The notes beneath the pieces were generated by a model. It worked only from the letters and a program-made list of their open reading frames with translations, did not search any database and was not told where the DNA came from. DNA of 64,000 nt from an uncultured Oscillospiraceae bacterium. Its GTDB lineage: Bacteria; Bacillota; Clostridia; Oscillospirales; Oscillospiraceae. The translations under genes and the position numbers were made by a program. Position 1 is the stretch's first letter, and each line of letters starts with the position of its first letter. The DNA lies in the NCBI GenBank assembly GCA_934565775.1, contig CAKTIN010000001.1:44728-108727 (forward strand), written 5' to 3'. Of this stretch, positions 33,201 to 41,047 are shown one piece after another.

Positions 33201-36050
33201 TACAAGTACAATGTGCCCATCGTGACCTACCCCGATGGCAGCTACTACTTCTACGGCAACCCCTACCTGGTGGACGATGCTCTGATCGAGGAGCGCAACG
33301 CCATTAACACCAGCACCGCCGTGACCAGCTACCTGATCTCTCAGATCCGGAACGGCTGGCAGCAGGTCGTGGTTTCCAACGCCGAGACCGGCGAGATCTA
33401 CAAGGCTACCGAGCCCAAGGCGGCCAGCAGCGCTTACTATTATGTCAATGGCAGCGCCTGGCGGAACAGCACGGCCAGCGTGAGCGTGGGCTGGAAGGTC
33501 ACCGATGCCAATGGCAAGCCTCTGCCCGAGGGCACCAAGGTCAACGTCTCCGTGATTACCGCTCCCGAGTACTATGTGGATGAGAACGGCACCTTTGACG
33601 CGAAGGAGCTGGGCAAGGGCGCGTACCTGACCACCCAGTTCACCGTGGACGATACCGCTCCTGTGGTGAAGTCCGCCACCCTGGACGAGAACAAGAAGCT
33701 GACCGTTACCGCCCAGGATAACCAGTATATTGCTTATGTGGCCCTGTCCGACAAGACCGGCACCTACCTGCTCTTCGACGATTCCGACCTGTCCCCCAAC
33801 CAGACCGAGAAGGGCGCGGAGATCTCCGTGGACTTCGATCTGAGCGCCGTGACCGACGAGCAGTTCACCGTGGTCGTGGCCGACTACGCTTCCAATGAGA
33901 CGGTTTACAAGGTTAGCCTGACCGGCGGCGGCGAGCCCGATCCCAGCACCATCGTGATTACCCTGGACCAGGACAGCTTGGATATGATGGCCGGCGGCAC
34001 TGCGCAGCTGACCGCTACCGAGGAGCCCTGGGAGATCAATGACACCATCGTTTGGAGCTCCTCCAACGAGGCGGTCGCTACGGTCAGCCAGAAGGGCGTT
34101 GTGACCGCAGTCGCCAAGGGCGAGTGCGTCATCACCGCGACCTCTACGGTCAACCCCGAGAAGTTTGCGACCTGCTCCGTGAAGGTCTCCACCATCGACG
34201 CTGAGCTGAACGGCATCGTTTGGGACGAGGACGGCAACGTGTGGTGGAGCAAGTTCAACACCAACGACCTGCCCAACTACACCAAGCTGACCTCTGAGCC
34301 CGCTCCCAGCAATGCCCGCCTGGCGGCTGCTGCCTGGAACTCCAAGACCGGCGTGCTGTACGGCGCGGACATCGACACCGACAACTTCGCTTCTCAGCTC
34401 TTCACCGTGGATCCCAAGACCATGGCCGCTACCCCCGTGGGCACCGGCGATGAGGTGTTCTTCGGCGATATGGCTTACCTGCCCCATGTGGATATGCTGG
34501 TGGGCACCTACGCCACCTACATTCTGGACATTGATACCACCACCGGCACCCAGAACGGCGGCTGGGACTGGTCCAAGAACGGCAACTACCTGGTGGGCGT
34601 GTCCTACTACGGCAGCGTGCTGAATACCTACTACAACAAGTACATCGACATCGTCCTGCTGGTGGACAACACCGGTACGGTCTACATGGAAGGCTTCATG
34701 CCCTACAATGACTCCGTGGTGTACTTCTTCGGTCAGGACAGCAGCGACGCCCTCCTGGCGAAGCTGAACTACACGGCCGATCCCTACATGAACTCCACCT
34801 TCTTTGACGGCACCTACTGGTACTGGACCGCCTTCTCTGAGGACAACAACAAGGTGGACGTGTTCGTCGGCGACTTCGACGGCACCGGCAAGATCTACAA
34901 GGTCGGTTCCTTCGCGGACGGCGTGTGGCCTGTGGGCGGTCTGATCGACCTGAGCAACCCCGCTCCCACCTCCTCCGCTCCCACTATCCTAGACAAGTTC
35001 TCCGCCACTGCGGTGCAGACCGAGTCCGTCTTTGAGAACAAGGTTGAGAAGGTCGACCTCAAGGCTGCCCGGAAGGCCACCGGCTCTCTGAATGCAGTCT
35101 CCGAGCTCAACTCCGTCAACCGTCCCGACGAGCCCAAGGACGACACCGCTTCCGTGACCGTCTACGCGGATAAGCCCACCACCAATGCCATGATCCTGGT
35201 GCAGTGGCTGACCAACGAGCTGGCCTACGAGGGTACCAACACCACCACGACGCTGGGCAGCGTGAACGAGAGCCTGATCGCAGACGGCAAGCTGGCCATC
35301 GGCCTGGCCGACGAGAGCGAGAAGGCCATCGGCGATGCACTGGCTTCCATCAAGTTCAGCTTCCTGGATGGCGTGGATTCCGGCCTGGTCTCCATTGCCG
35401 TGATTGAGGAGAACAGCGATGACATCCTGAACAACGAGATCCTGACGCTGACCAAGAAGTGCCAGGGCGGCGAGAACTGCCCGAGCAAGGACCTGACCGA
35501 CGTGACCGTGGGCAGCTACTTCCACCAGGATGTGGACTTTGTGGTCTCCAAGGGCCTGATGATCGGCGTGGAGAGCAACCTCTTCGGCGTGGCGCAGGAA
35601 ATGAACCGTGCCCAGATGGTTACCGTTCTGTACCGTATGGCCGGCAGCCCCAAGGTCACCGGCGACGTTCCCTTCACCGATGTGAGCGCGGACGGCTACT
35701 ACCGCGACGCTATGATCTGGGCTTACCAGACCGGCATCCTGAAGGGCACCAGCGAGACCACCTTTGAGCCCGCTGCTCCCGTGACCCGTCAGCAGGCTGT
35801 CACCTTCCTGTATCGCTTTGCCAAGTACTTCGGTGCGGACACTGCGGTGGACGGCGACTTCCTGGCCAACTTCACCGACGGCAATCAGGTCCAGGCTTAC
35901 GCCGTTGAGGCGATGAACTGGGCGATCTCCGTTGGCATCATCAACGGCTATCCCGATGGCACCGTGAAGCCTCACAACGCCATCATCCGTGCTGAGGCCG
36001 CGATCATCATCGCGCGCTACGCCCGGCACTTTGGGATCGTCGAGGGCTAA
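30282..36050 (+). CDS. S-layer-anchored subtilisin-like protease (lactocepin-like) with dockerin- and cohesin-like modules
   Basis: 1,922-residue secreted S8 protease. Signal peptide 1-30, I9-like propeptide (about 40-165), then the catalytic triad: Asp in IAIIDTGLDTDHQSF (about 204), His in EEHGSHVAGIAAAN (about 293), Ser in MSGTSMASPQVAGL (about 649), with a PA-type insert (about 430-590) as in lactocepins. Downstream: a dockerin-like pair of calcium loops (DFDGDGDVDVDD and DLNGDDEITTYD, about 823-870), a Big_2 domain (about 1225-1307), a cohesin-like region (about 1623-1720) and three SLH repeats (about 1740-1922). It would cleave peptides at the cell surface, next to an amino acid transporter. 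Codon use (GCT, GTT, CGT) suggests high expression. Confidence 0.92.
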   Translation: MKRTRLKTRVLSVLLVLALICGFAVPVSAAGSKSVHIEKVDGSVSNLLPEDRKADDTAKEEYAANDVVRVSIILEDKSTIAMGFSTANIADNSAAMAYRAKLEDKQSAMETAISKAIGEKLDVAWNLTLAANLISANVKYGQIEAIEAVKGVKEVVIETQYAPAVVSKGELTDPDMAVSGEMTGAAAAHNVGLYGAGSRIAIIDTGLDTDHQSFNNDAFLHAIEEDMAEGKQVNLLGESEIAKVLTKLNAYKKNSSITAKDLHFNDKIGYGFNYVDNNLNIDHLHDTQEEHGSHVAGIAAANRYLKQGSEYVSAMDAVKVVGNAPDAQVLIMKVFGAAGGAYDSDYMVAIEDAVMLGADSVNLSLGSGNPGFSRNSTAAYAAILKDLEKSDTVVCMSAGNSYSWANSADTNGYLHSSDVSFQTDGTPGSFTNSLAVASVDNAGKIGAYFTVNGTDIVYTETSYKNAPMSTIAGEQEYVYIDGFGTTEELAKLGDVVKGKVFLCSRGSISFYVKGDNGAAAGAIATIIYNNQPGSINMDLSDYAHTAPVVSITAAEGAMMKAAGKEASTADGLTYYTGKMTISDKSTVQLDQSGYYTMSDFSSWGIPGSMEIKPEITAPGGSIYSLFGYNKKAGNTYAGGHDKYELMSGTSMASPQVAGLTALAMEYIRENKLDEKTGLTRRQLAQSLLMSTSVPLLDADGNYYSILEQGSGLASIDKLTQIDTYIMMADGANAGAADGKVKAELGDDPDRTGHYTFSFTVNNLGDQEQKYNLSADVFTQGFLKDKDGNYYLDLATTTLPANVQFKVNGKFINRNDDLENMDFDGDGDVDVDDGQALLDYLTEKRDSIENEEYADLNGDDEITTYDVHLFLNTVNTAMVSVPANGSVEVTAVIDLSAGLIEQLFELAPNGAYVEGFAYVTPDSTEEGVVPAEHSIPFLGFLGNWSDPSMYDEGSMASIAYEQQEKTPYMYSVHSYKYNVPIVTYPDGSYYFYGNPYLVDDALIEERNAINTSTAVTSYLISQIRNGWQQVVVSNAETGEIYKATEPKAASSAYYYVNGSAWRNSTASVSVGWKVTDANGKPLPEGTKVNVSVITAPEYYVDENGTFDAKELGKGAYLTTQFTVDDTAPVVKSATLDENKKLTVTAQDNQYIAYVALSDKTGTYLLFDDSDLSPNQTEKGAEISVDFDLSAVTDEQFTVVVADYASNETVYKVSLTGGGEPDPSTIVITLDQDSLDMMAGGTAQLTATEEPWEINDTIVWSSSNEAVATVSQKGVVTAVAKGECVITATSTVNPEKFATCSVKVSTIDAELNGIVWDEDGNVWWSKFNTNDLPNYTKLTSEPAPSNARLAAAAWNSKTGVLYGADIDTDNFASQLFTVDPKTMAATPVGTGDEVFFGDMAYLPHVDMLVGTYATYILDIDTTTGTQNGGWDWSKNGNYLVGVSYYGSVLNTYYNKYIDIVLLVDNTGTVYMEGFMPYNDSVVYFFGQDSSDALLAKLNYTADPYMNSTFFDGTYWYWTAFSEDNNKVDVFVGDFDGTGKIYKVGSFADGVWPVGGLIDLSNPAPTSSAPTILDKFSATAVQTESVFENKVEKVDLKAARKATGSLNAVSELNSVNRPDEPKDDTASVTVYADKPTTNAMILVQWLTNELAYEGTNTTTTLGSVNESLIADGKLAIGLADESEKAIGDALASIKFSFLDGVDSGLVSIAVIEENSDDILNNEILTLTKKCQGGENCPSKDLTDVTVGSYFHQDVDFVVSKGLMIGVESNLFGVAQEMNRAQMVTVLYRMAGSPKVTGDVPFTDVSADGYYRDAMIWAYQTGILKGTSETTFEPAAPVTRQQAVTFLYRFAKYFGADTAVDGDFLANFTDGNQVQAYAVEAMNWAISVGIINGYPDGTVKPHNAIIRAEAAIIIARYARHFGIVEG

Positions 36051-36091
36051 GCCCCCCTGCGGCTCCCTTGCGAGCCAACCCTAGCAAACAG

Positions 36092-36121
36092 GCGCCCCGG
36101 AGATTTCTCCGGGGCGCTTTT
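36092..36121 (+). terminator. Intrinsic terminator of the subtilase gene
   Basis: GCGCCCCGGAG-ATTT-CTCCGGGGCGC followed by TTTT, 41 nt after the stop. The rest of the gap to 36346 contains only a TATAAT (36314-36319) that fits a -10 for the next operon; its -35 is unclear. Confidence 0.88.
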
Positions 36122-36346
36122 GCGTGCAAAAGGCGCCAAGACGCAGGCGCGGAGGCCGGGCGGGGTCTCCGGTTCCGGCTGCACCGCCGGGGCTCCGGAG
36201 CCATGCCGCGGCCCGGCAGAACAGGCCGCGCTCCCTGCGCCCATGCGCCAAAGGAAGGCAAACCTGCTAAAAACGGCAGAAAACTTCCTCTTTTTCTCCC
36301 GGGGAAAGTGTGCTATAATAGAAAAAACACGGAAAGGGGGACGAAT

Positions 36347-38107
36347 ATGGACGACAGACAGAAAAAGCCGCCCCGGCAGCGGCGGCGCTTTTCCCTCCGG
36401 GCCGGGATGTACGCCATTGTGCTGGCCTGCTGGGTGGTTCCCCTGGTGGCCACGCTGCTGATCTCCAACAACCAGCTGACCCGCACGGTCCGCTCCCGGA
36501 TCGTCAACACCATTACGGCCAGCGCGGAGCACGGCATGGATACGGTCTCCGACCGCTTTGCCCAGGCCATTTCGGACTCCAAGGACGCCTCCTATGACGG
36601 CCAGCTGCGCCAGAGCTACGATAAGTACCTCCGGGACGACCTGGTGGCCTCCCTGTACCAGTCCAGCCAGGACTATCTCTCCCGGAAATACGCCTACAGC
36701 CGGGCCTTTTCCACCACCTACCTCTACTACAACCGTCTGCCGGACATGATCCTCTATGTGGGCTCGGATACCCAGGACGAAATGCGCCGGTTCTGGCTCA
36801 TTTCCAGCGGGGATGTTCTGGAAATTTCCGCCTCCCTGGGGACCAAGACCCGCTTTGTTCAGATAGGCGACAGCCTGTATATGATCCGGAACGTGGTGGA
36901 TAACCAGTTCGAGACCTATGCGGTCCTGATCCATAAGTGCAACCTGGACTATCTGCTGGAGGGGCTGGAGGGCCTGGTCTGGGCCCAGGACGTGACGGCC
37001 TGCGTGGACGGGGCCTCCTTCAGCCTCATGGGGGAGCCCCTGGGGCCGGGGCAGGCCGAGGGCCTGCGCTATGACAACGGGGACCATATGTTCCATCTGA
37101 GCCAGCGGGCCTCTCTGGACGGGCACAAGCTGGAGCTCCGGGCTCTGATTTCCGGCGAGCTTCTGGCCGAGGAGCAGGCCAACTACCATGTGACCTTCTT
37201 CATTATGGTGGGGGTCTCCGGCCTGCTGTTTCTGATGATGATCCATTTCTTCGCCCAGAATATCTCCCGGCCCGTGACGGACCTGGTGGACGCCATGGAG
37301 CACATGGAGCGCGGGGAGCTGGGCTACCATGTGGGGCATATCCCTGGGAACCAGGAGTTTGCCTATCTAACCCTGCGGTTTAACGAGCTCTCCGACCAGA
37401 TGAAGGACTATTTCGAGCGGAAGAAGCTGGAGCAGGAGGCCCTGCACGAGGCAAGAATCAAGGCGCTGCAATCCCAGATCAACCCCCACTTCCTGAACAA
37501 CACCCTGGAGCTCATCAACTGGGAGGCCCGGATGGAGGGCAACGAGAGCGTCTGCAAAATGATCGAGGCTCTGTCCGTGATGCTCAACGCCGCCATGGCC
37601 CGGGGCGGCCAGGCTACGGTGAATATGAAGGAGGAGTTCTCTTATATTGACGCCTACCTCTACATCATCTCCCAGCGCTTCGGCGCCCGGCTCAGTGTGG
37701 TCAAGGAGATCGAGCCCGAGGCCTGGAAGGCGGAGGTGCCACGGCTGATTTTGCAGCCCATTGTGGAAAACGCCATTGAGCACGGCGCGTCCCACCTGGC
37801 CAGCTGCCATCTGCGGATCCACCTGCACATCGTGGACGGCTGGCTGCTCATGGACGTGGAGCACGACGGCCGGGTTATGCCGGAGGACCGGGCCGTGATC
37901 GACCAGCTCCTGGCCTGGGACGGCCGGGACCAGCGGCCCGGGGCCGTGGGCTCCGCCCGGATCGGTATCCGGAACGTGAACCAGCGGCTGAAAATGCTGT
38001 GCGGCCCGGGCAGCGGCCTGAGTATAGAGGAATATGCACCCGGCCAGGTGCGCAGCCGGATTCGCCTGCCCTATGTGCAAAGCACAACTGCGGAAGAAAA
38101 GGGCTGA
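36347..38107 (+). CDS. Sensor histidine kinase (YesM/LytS-type)
   Basis: 586 residues. One membrane helix near 20-42 (MYAIVLACWVVPLVATLLI), an extracellular sensor of about 230 residues, a second helix (FFIMVGVSGLLFLMMIHFFA, about 282-301), HAMP, then the His_kinase domain with the phospho-accepting histidine in QSQINPHFLNNTLELINWEA (about 381) and an HATPase with NAIEHGA and GIGIRNVNQRL. It signals to the AraC-type regulator two genes downstream. ATG 36347 follows AAAGGGGG; the frame is open far upstream but through a terminator. Confidence 0.92.
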   Translation: MDDRQKKPPRQRRRFSLRAGMYAIVLACWVVPLVATLLISNNQLTRTVRSRIVNTITASAEHGMDTVSDRFAQAISDSKDASYDGQLRQSYDKYLRDDLVASLYQSSQDYLSRKYAYSRAFSTTYLYYNRLPDMILYVGSDTQDEMRRFWLISSGDVLEISASLGTKTRFVQIGDSLYMIRNVVDNQFETYAVLIHKCNLDYLLEGLEGLVWAQDVTACVDGASFSLMGEPLGPGQAEGLRYDNGDHMFHLSQRASLDGHKLELRALISGELLAEEQANYHVTFFIMVGVSGLLFLMMIHFFAQNISRPVTDLVDAMEHMERGELGYHVGHIPGNQEFAYLTLRFNELSDQMKDYFERKKLEQEALHEARIKALQSQINPHFLNNTLELINWEARMEGNESVCKMIEALSVMLNAAMARGGQATVNMKEEFSYIDAYLYIISQRFGARLSVVKEIEPEAWKAEVPRLILQPIVENAIEHGASHLASCHLRIHLHIVDGWLLMDVEHDGRVMPEDRAVIDQLLAWDGRDQRPGAVGSARIGIRNVNQRLKMLCGPGSGLSIEEYAPGQVRSRIRLPYVQSTTAEEKG

Positions 38108-38181
38108 TTCTGCGAAAGTTGTACAAAAATCTGGAGCTATTTTTGTGTTATTTTCCAGTTTTCTTTTCTTTGGTGAAATTG

Positions 38182-38187
38182 TATAAT
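38182..38187 (+). promoter_or_regulatory. Possible internal promoter (-10 TATAAT)
   Basis: A perfect TATAAT lies in the AT-rich 149-nt gap between the kinase and the binding-protein gene; the -35 is weak. The gap suggests the binding protein and regulator can be transcribed apart from the kinase. Confidence 0.4.
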
Positions 38188-38256
38188 TTAAGTGGAAGAA
38201 ACCCTTTCAAGTCGTTTTGATAAATTGAAGGAGCCGCTGGCTCAGGGAGGGTGTCT

Positions 38257-39540
38257 ATGAAACGAGTCCTTGTATGGCTGCTCGCGGCGGCGCTGCTCCT
38301 GAGCGGCTGCGCCGGATCGGACAGCGGAGAGGAGACCGCCCCCGGCGGGGGCGTTACGATCCGGGTCGTGACCAGCTATGGCCCTACGGACGGCAACCGC
38401 GTCAACTATGAGGCCGCCCTGGCCGGCTATGAGAAGGCCACGGGCAATACCGTCAGCGACAGCTCCGCCATTGCCAATGAGGAATGGAAGATCAAGGTCA
38501 TGGCGGATTTTCAGACGGGGTCCGAGCCGGACGTGCTGTTCTATTTTATTGACGCAGACTCCGACGCCCTGGTCCGGGCGGGGAAGGTCGTCTCCCTGGA
38601 GGAGATCCGGGAGCTGTACCCCGATTACGCCGGGAACATGGACGACGGGAAGATGAGCGCCTCCTCCGTGGACGGGAAGGTCTACGGCGTGCCGGTGAAC
38701 GGCTACTGGGAGGGGATGTACTACAACCGGAAGGTCCTGGAGGCCGCCGGGGTGGAGATCCCCGGGGCGGAGTATACCTGGAGCCAGTTCCTGGAGGACT
38801 GCCAGAAGATTCTGGACGCGGGCTACACCCCCATCGCGGTCTCTTTGCAGGAGGTGCCCCATTACTGGTTCGAATTTTTGGTGTACAATCAGAACTGGGA
38901 TACGCCCCACACCTCCGTGCCCAGCTATGTGGGCGACCCCGTGGGCCAGCAGTGGACGACGGCTCTGGGGGCGTTTAAGTACCTGTATGAGCGGAAGTTC
39001 TTCCCCCAGAACACCATGACCGCCACGGATGCGGAGACCTCGCAGCTCCTGGTCAACGGAAAGGCGGCGTTTCTGGTGGACGGCTCCTGGAAGGTGGGCT
39101 ATTTCCGGGAGCGCTGCGGGGAGCACCTGGAAGATATTGGCATTACCTATGTCCCCGGCGCCGGAGAGCGCCAGGCGACGGATATTATCGGCGGCATTTC
39201 CATGGGCTATTTCATCACCCGAAAGGCCTGGGAGGACCCGGAGCGCCGGGAGGCCGCAGTCAAATTTGTGAGCTACATGACCAGCGACGAGCAGATCAAT
39301 CTCTTCGCGGCGGCCTCCGGCTCCACAGTGACGGCTCTGCGGGAGCCGAATGTGGACCTGGAGGGGCTGGACAGTCTGCAAAAAGAGGGCGTGGCCATGT
39401 ATCTGGGGGCCACCAGCGTGACCCCGGCGGTGCAGGATCTGCTCAGCGCAGAGGCCCGGGAGGCCCTGTTCCGCAATATCAAAAATGTCGCCCTGGGCAA
39501 TATGATGGCGTCCACCGCCGTGGCAAATGCCCTGAGGTAG
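38257..39540 (+). CDS. Extracellular solute-binding lipoprotein (sugar type, family 1)
   Basis: 427 residues. Lipoprotein signal with lipobox LLSGC (Cys about 20). SBP_bac_1 features: TIRVVTSYGPTDGNRVNYEA, SEPDVLFYFIDADSDALVRAG, VNGYWEGMYYNRKVLEAAGV and AAVKFVSYMTSDEQINLFAA. It would bind an oligosaccharide outside the cell. No ABC permease or ATPase is encoded nearby; it sits between a kinase and a response regulator, so it may act as the sensing partner or serve a transporter elsewhere. ATG 38257 follows GGGAGGG at 7 nt. Confidence 0.9.
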   Translation: MKRVLVWLLAAALLLSGCAGSDSGEETAPGGGVTIRVVTSYGPTDGNRVNYEAALAGYEKATGNTVSDSSAIANEEWKIKVMADFQTGSEPDVLFYFIDADSDALVRAGKVVSLEEIRELYPDYAGNMDDGKMSASSVDGKVYGVPVNGYWEGMYYNRKVLEAAGVEIPGAEYTWSQFLEDCQKILDAGYTPIAVSLQEVPHYWFEFLVYNQNWDTPHTSVPSYVGDPVGQQWTTALGAFKYLYERKFFPQNTMTATDAETSQLLVNGKAAFLVDGSWKVGYFRERCGEHLEDIGITYVPGAGERQATDIIGGISMGYFITRKAWEDPERREAAVKFVSYMTSDEQINLFAAASGSTVTALREPNVDLEGLDSLQKEGVAMYLGATSVTPAVQDLLSAEAREALFRNIKNVALGNMMASTAVANALR

Positions 39541-39557
39541 CAAGGAGGAAACCGCTT

Positions 39558-40310
39558 TTGTACCGGGTTTTTTTGGTGGATGACGAGCAGATCATTGTAG
39601 AAGGGCTGAAAAAGGTCGTCCCCTGGGAAAAATATGGCTGCACGGTCTGCGGTACCGCAACCAACGGAAAAGAGGGACTGGAGGAGATCCGCCGGCTGAA
39701 GCCGGACATTCTCTTTACGGATATTTGTATGCCGGAGATGAACGGGCTGCTCATGGTGGCCGGGCTGAAGAGCGAGCTGCCCAATTTGCAGATCGCCGTT
39801 CTGACCGGGTATCACGATTTTACTTATGCCCAGGAGGCGGTGCGCCTGGGGGTCAGCCGCCTGCTGACTAAGCCCTCCAAAATGGAGGAGATCAACGAGG
39901 CCATTGTGGCCATGACCTATAAGCTGGACCACCTGCAGGAGGAGCGCCCGGAGGAGGCCGAGCAGGCGGAGCAGGGGCAGACTAATTTCGTCATTCAGCA
40001 GGCGCTGAACTATCTGGACGAGCACTATGCCGAGAAGGTGACCCTGCAGGAGGTGGCGGCGTACTGCTGCATCTCCCAGTGGCACCTGTCCAAGGTCCTT
40101 AATAAGCATACCCAAAAGACCTATTACGAGTGGCTCAATACCATCCGGGTGCGGCACGCCAAGCGGCTGCTGTCGGAGCCGGGGCTGAAGATCGCGGACA
40201 TCAGCGAGGCGGTGGGATATGCCGACCCCGGGCATTTCTGCCGGATCTTCAAGAGCATCGAGGGCGTCAGCGCTGCGGAGTACCGCAACAGTTTGGGAAC
40301 TAAGAAGTAA
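39558..40310 (+). CDS. AraC-family response regulator (YesN-type)
   Basis: 250 residues. Receiver domain: VFLVDDEQIIVEGLKKVVPW with the acidic pair, ILFTDICMPEMNGL with the phospho-Asp (about 54), and the conserved K of LLTKPSKMEE. The C-terminal AraC HTH has NYLDEHYAEKVTLQEVAAYC and IADISEAVGYADPGHFCRIF. It is the partner of the kinase at 36347 and probably controls carbohydrate genes. The TTG start has a strong AAGGAGGAA at 8 nt. Confidence 0.92.
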   Translation: MYRVFLVDDEQIIVEGLKKVVPWEKYGCTVCGTATNGKEGLEEIRRLKPDILFTDICMPEMNGLLMVAGLKSELPNLQIAVLTGYHDFTYAQEAVRLGVSRLLTKPSKMEEINEAIVAMTYKLDHLQEERPEEAEQAEQGQTNFVIQQALNYLDEHYAEKVTLQEVAAYCCISQWHLSKVLNKHTQKTYYEWLNTIRVRHAKRLLSEPGLKIADISEAVGYADPGHFCRIFKSIEGVSAAEYRNSLGTKK

Positions 40311-40315
40311 GAAAA

Positions 40316-40343
40316 CCCGCCGCAGGAGGTCTCCTGCGGCGGG
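40316..40343 (+). terminator. Hairpin terminator after the response regulator
   Basis: Perfect 13-bp stem CCCGCCGCAGGAG/CTCCTGCGGCGGG with a 2-nt spacer, starting 6 nt after the stop. The U-tract is poor (GTTGTAATAATT). Confidence 0.65.
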
Positions 40344-40366
40344 CCGTTGTAATAATTGGAGGAAAA

Positions 40367-40432
40367 ATGGAGCTTTGGGACGCGTATGACCGCCATGGAA
40401 ACAAGCTGCCGGGCGTGACCCTCCGCCGGGGG
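40367..40432 (+). pseudogene. 5' fragment of a Nudix hydrolase gene, truncated by a repeat element
   Basis: A perfect start (GGAGGAAAA then ATG 40367) is followed by MELWDAYDRHGNKLPGVTLR and RG, the well-known N-terminus of Clostridia Nudix hydrolases. At RRG the sequence passes straight into repeat-module sequence (CCGCCGGGGGCAGCGCAGGC) and the frame ends at 40483. The Nudix box and the rest of the gene are not found downstream, so the gene was cut or replaced when the repeat arrived. Confidence 0.55.
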
Positions 40433-40945
40433 CAGCGCAGGCTGCCTCGACTGAGCGCTGATGCAAAATGGGAAAGCCCTTGATTGCAAGCCTTCTCAAA
40501 ATGGGGTAGCGTTCAATCCTTCAGTCAGCCTGGCGGCTGACAGCTCCCATTGTACAAGGGAGCCTTTGGCCTTCTGAAATTTCCGAACTTTTCAGCCGTG
40601 ATTTAGGCGTGTACCAATTACAATTTCTAAGGTTTCTACATATTTGTGTGTATTTCTCACTCTAAACTACGCCACCGGGTTATGTCCGGCACCATCGGGC
40701 GGCATGATGCACATCTTTTAACGCAACTGCTGTCAAATTCTGCCCGGTGCATTTCGGGCGTGTGCGCGGCCAAGCGCTGCCGCGTGTCGAAGCGGATGCA
40801 GAGCGACGCAGCGGCTTACAAAGCTTGCCGGACAATTCCAGCGTACCGCCGCCTGGGCCCCGGGGTCCGGGCCCGCAGCCCGGTGGGCTTTCGGCCCTTT
40901 CCCCCAGAGGAAAGGGCCCCGCCGGGGGCAGCGCAGGCTGCCTCA
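40423..40945 (+). repeat. Composite interspersed repeat, locus A (modules M1 and M2)
   Basis: A non-coding composite flanked by near-identical direct repeats (40423-40448 and 40919-40944, CCGCCGGGGGCAGCGCAGGC then TGCCTC). M1 (about 40449-40606) runs from CTGAGCGCTGATGCAAAATG to TTTCCGAACTTTTCAGC. An AT-rich spacer follows (40607-40676). M2 (40677-40944) starts GGTTATGTCCGGCACCATCG and is near-identical in reverse complement to 50485-50750. Frames inside M2 give plausible-looking proteins on both copies but these are shadows of the repeat. Confidence 0.8.
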
Positions 40946-41003
40946 CCTGAGCGTTTGCTTCCATGAGAAAGCAAATAATAGAACCTCTTTTCTGTAGAAG
41001 AAG

Positions 41004-41032
41004 GGACCGGGTTTCGACCCGGTCCCCTTTTT
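41004..41032. terminator. Bidirectional intrinsic terminator
   Basis: GGGACCGGGT-TTCG-ACCCGGTCCC with CTTTTT on the + side and an AG-rich/CTTCTTCT side on the minus strand. It terminates the TraB gene on the minus strand and bounds the repeat locus on the + strand. Confidence 0.75.
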
Positions 41033-41047
41033 ATGGACTTTTTCCGG

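Noticed and set aside
30168-34487. A 1,439-residue open frame antisense to the subtilase
   Set aside because: Same effect: the sense strand has the full catalytic triad and domains; the antisense product is low complexity with no recognisable domain.
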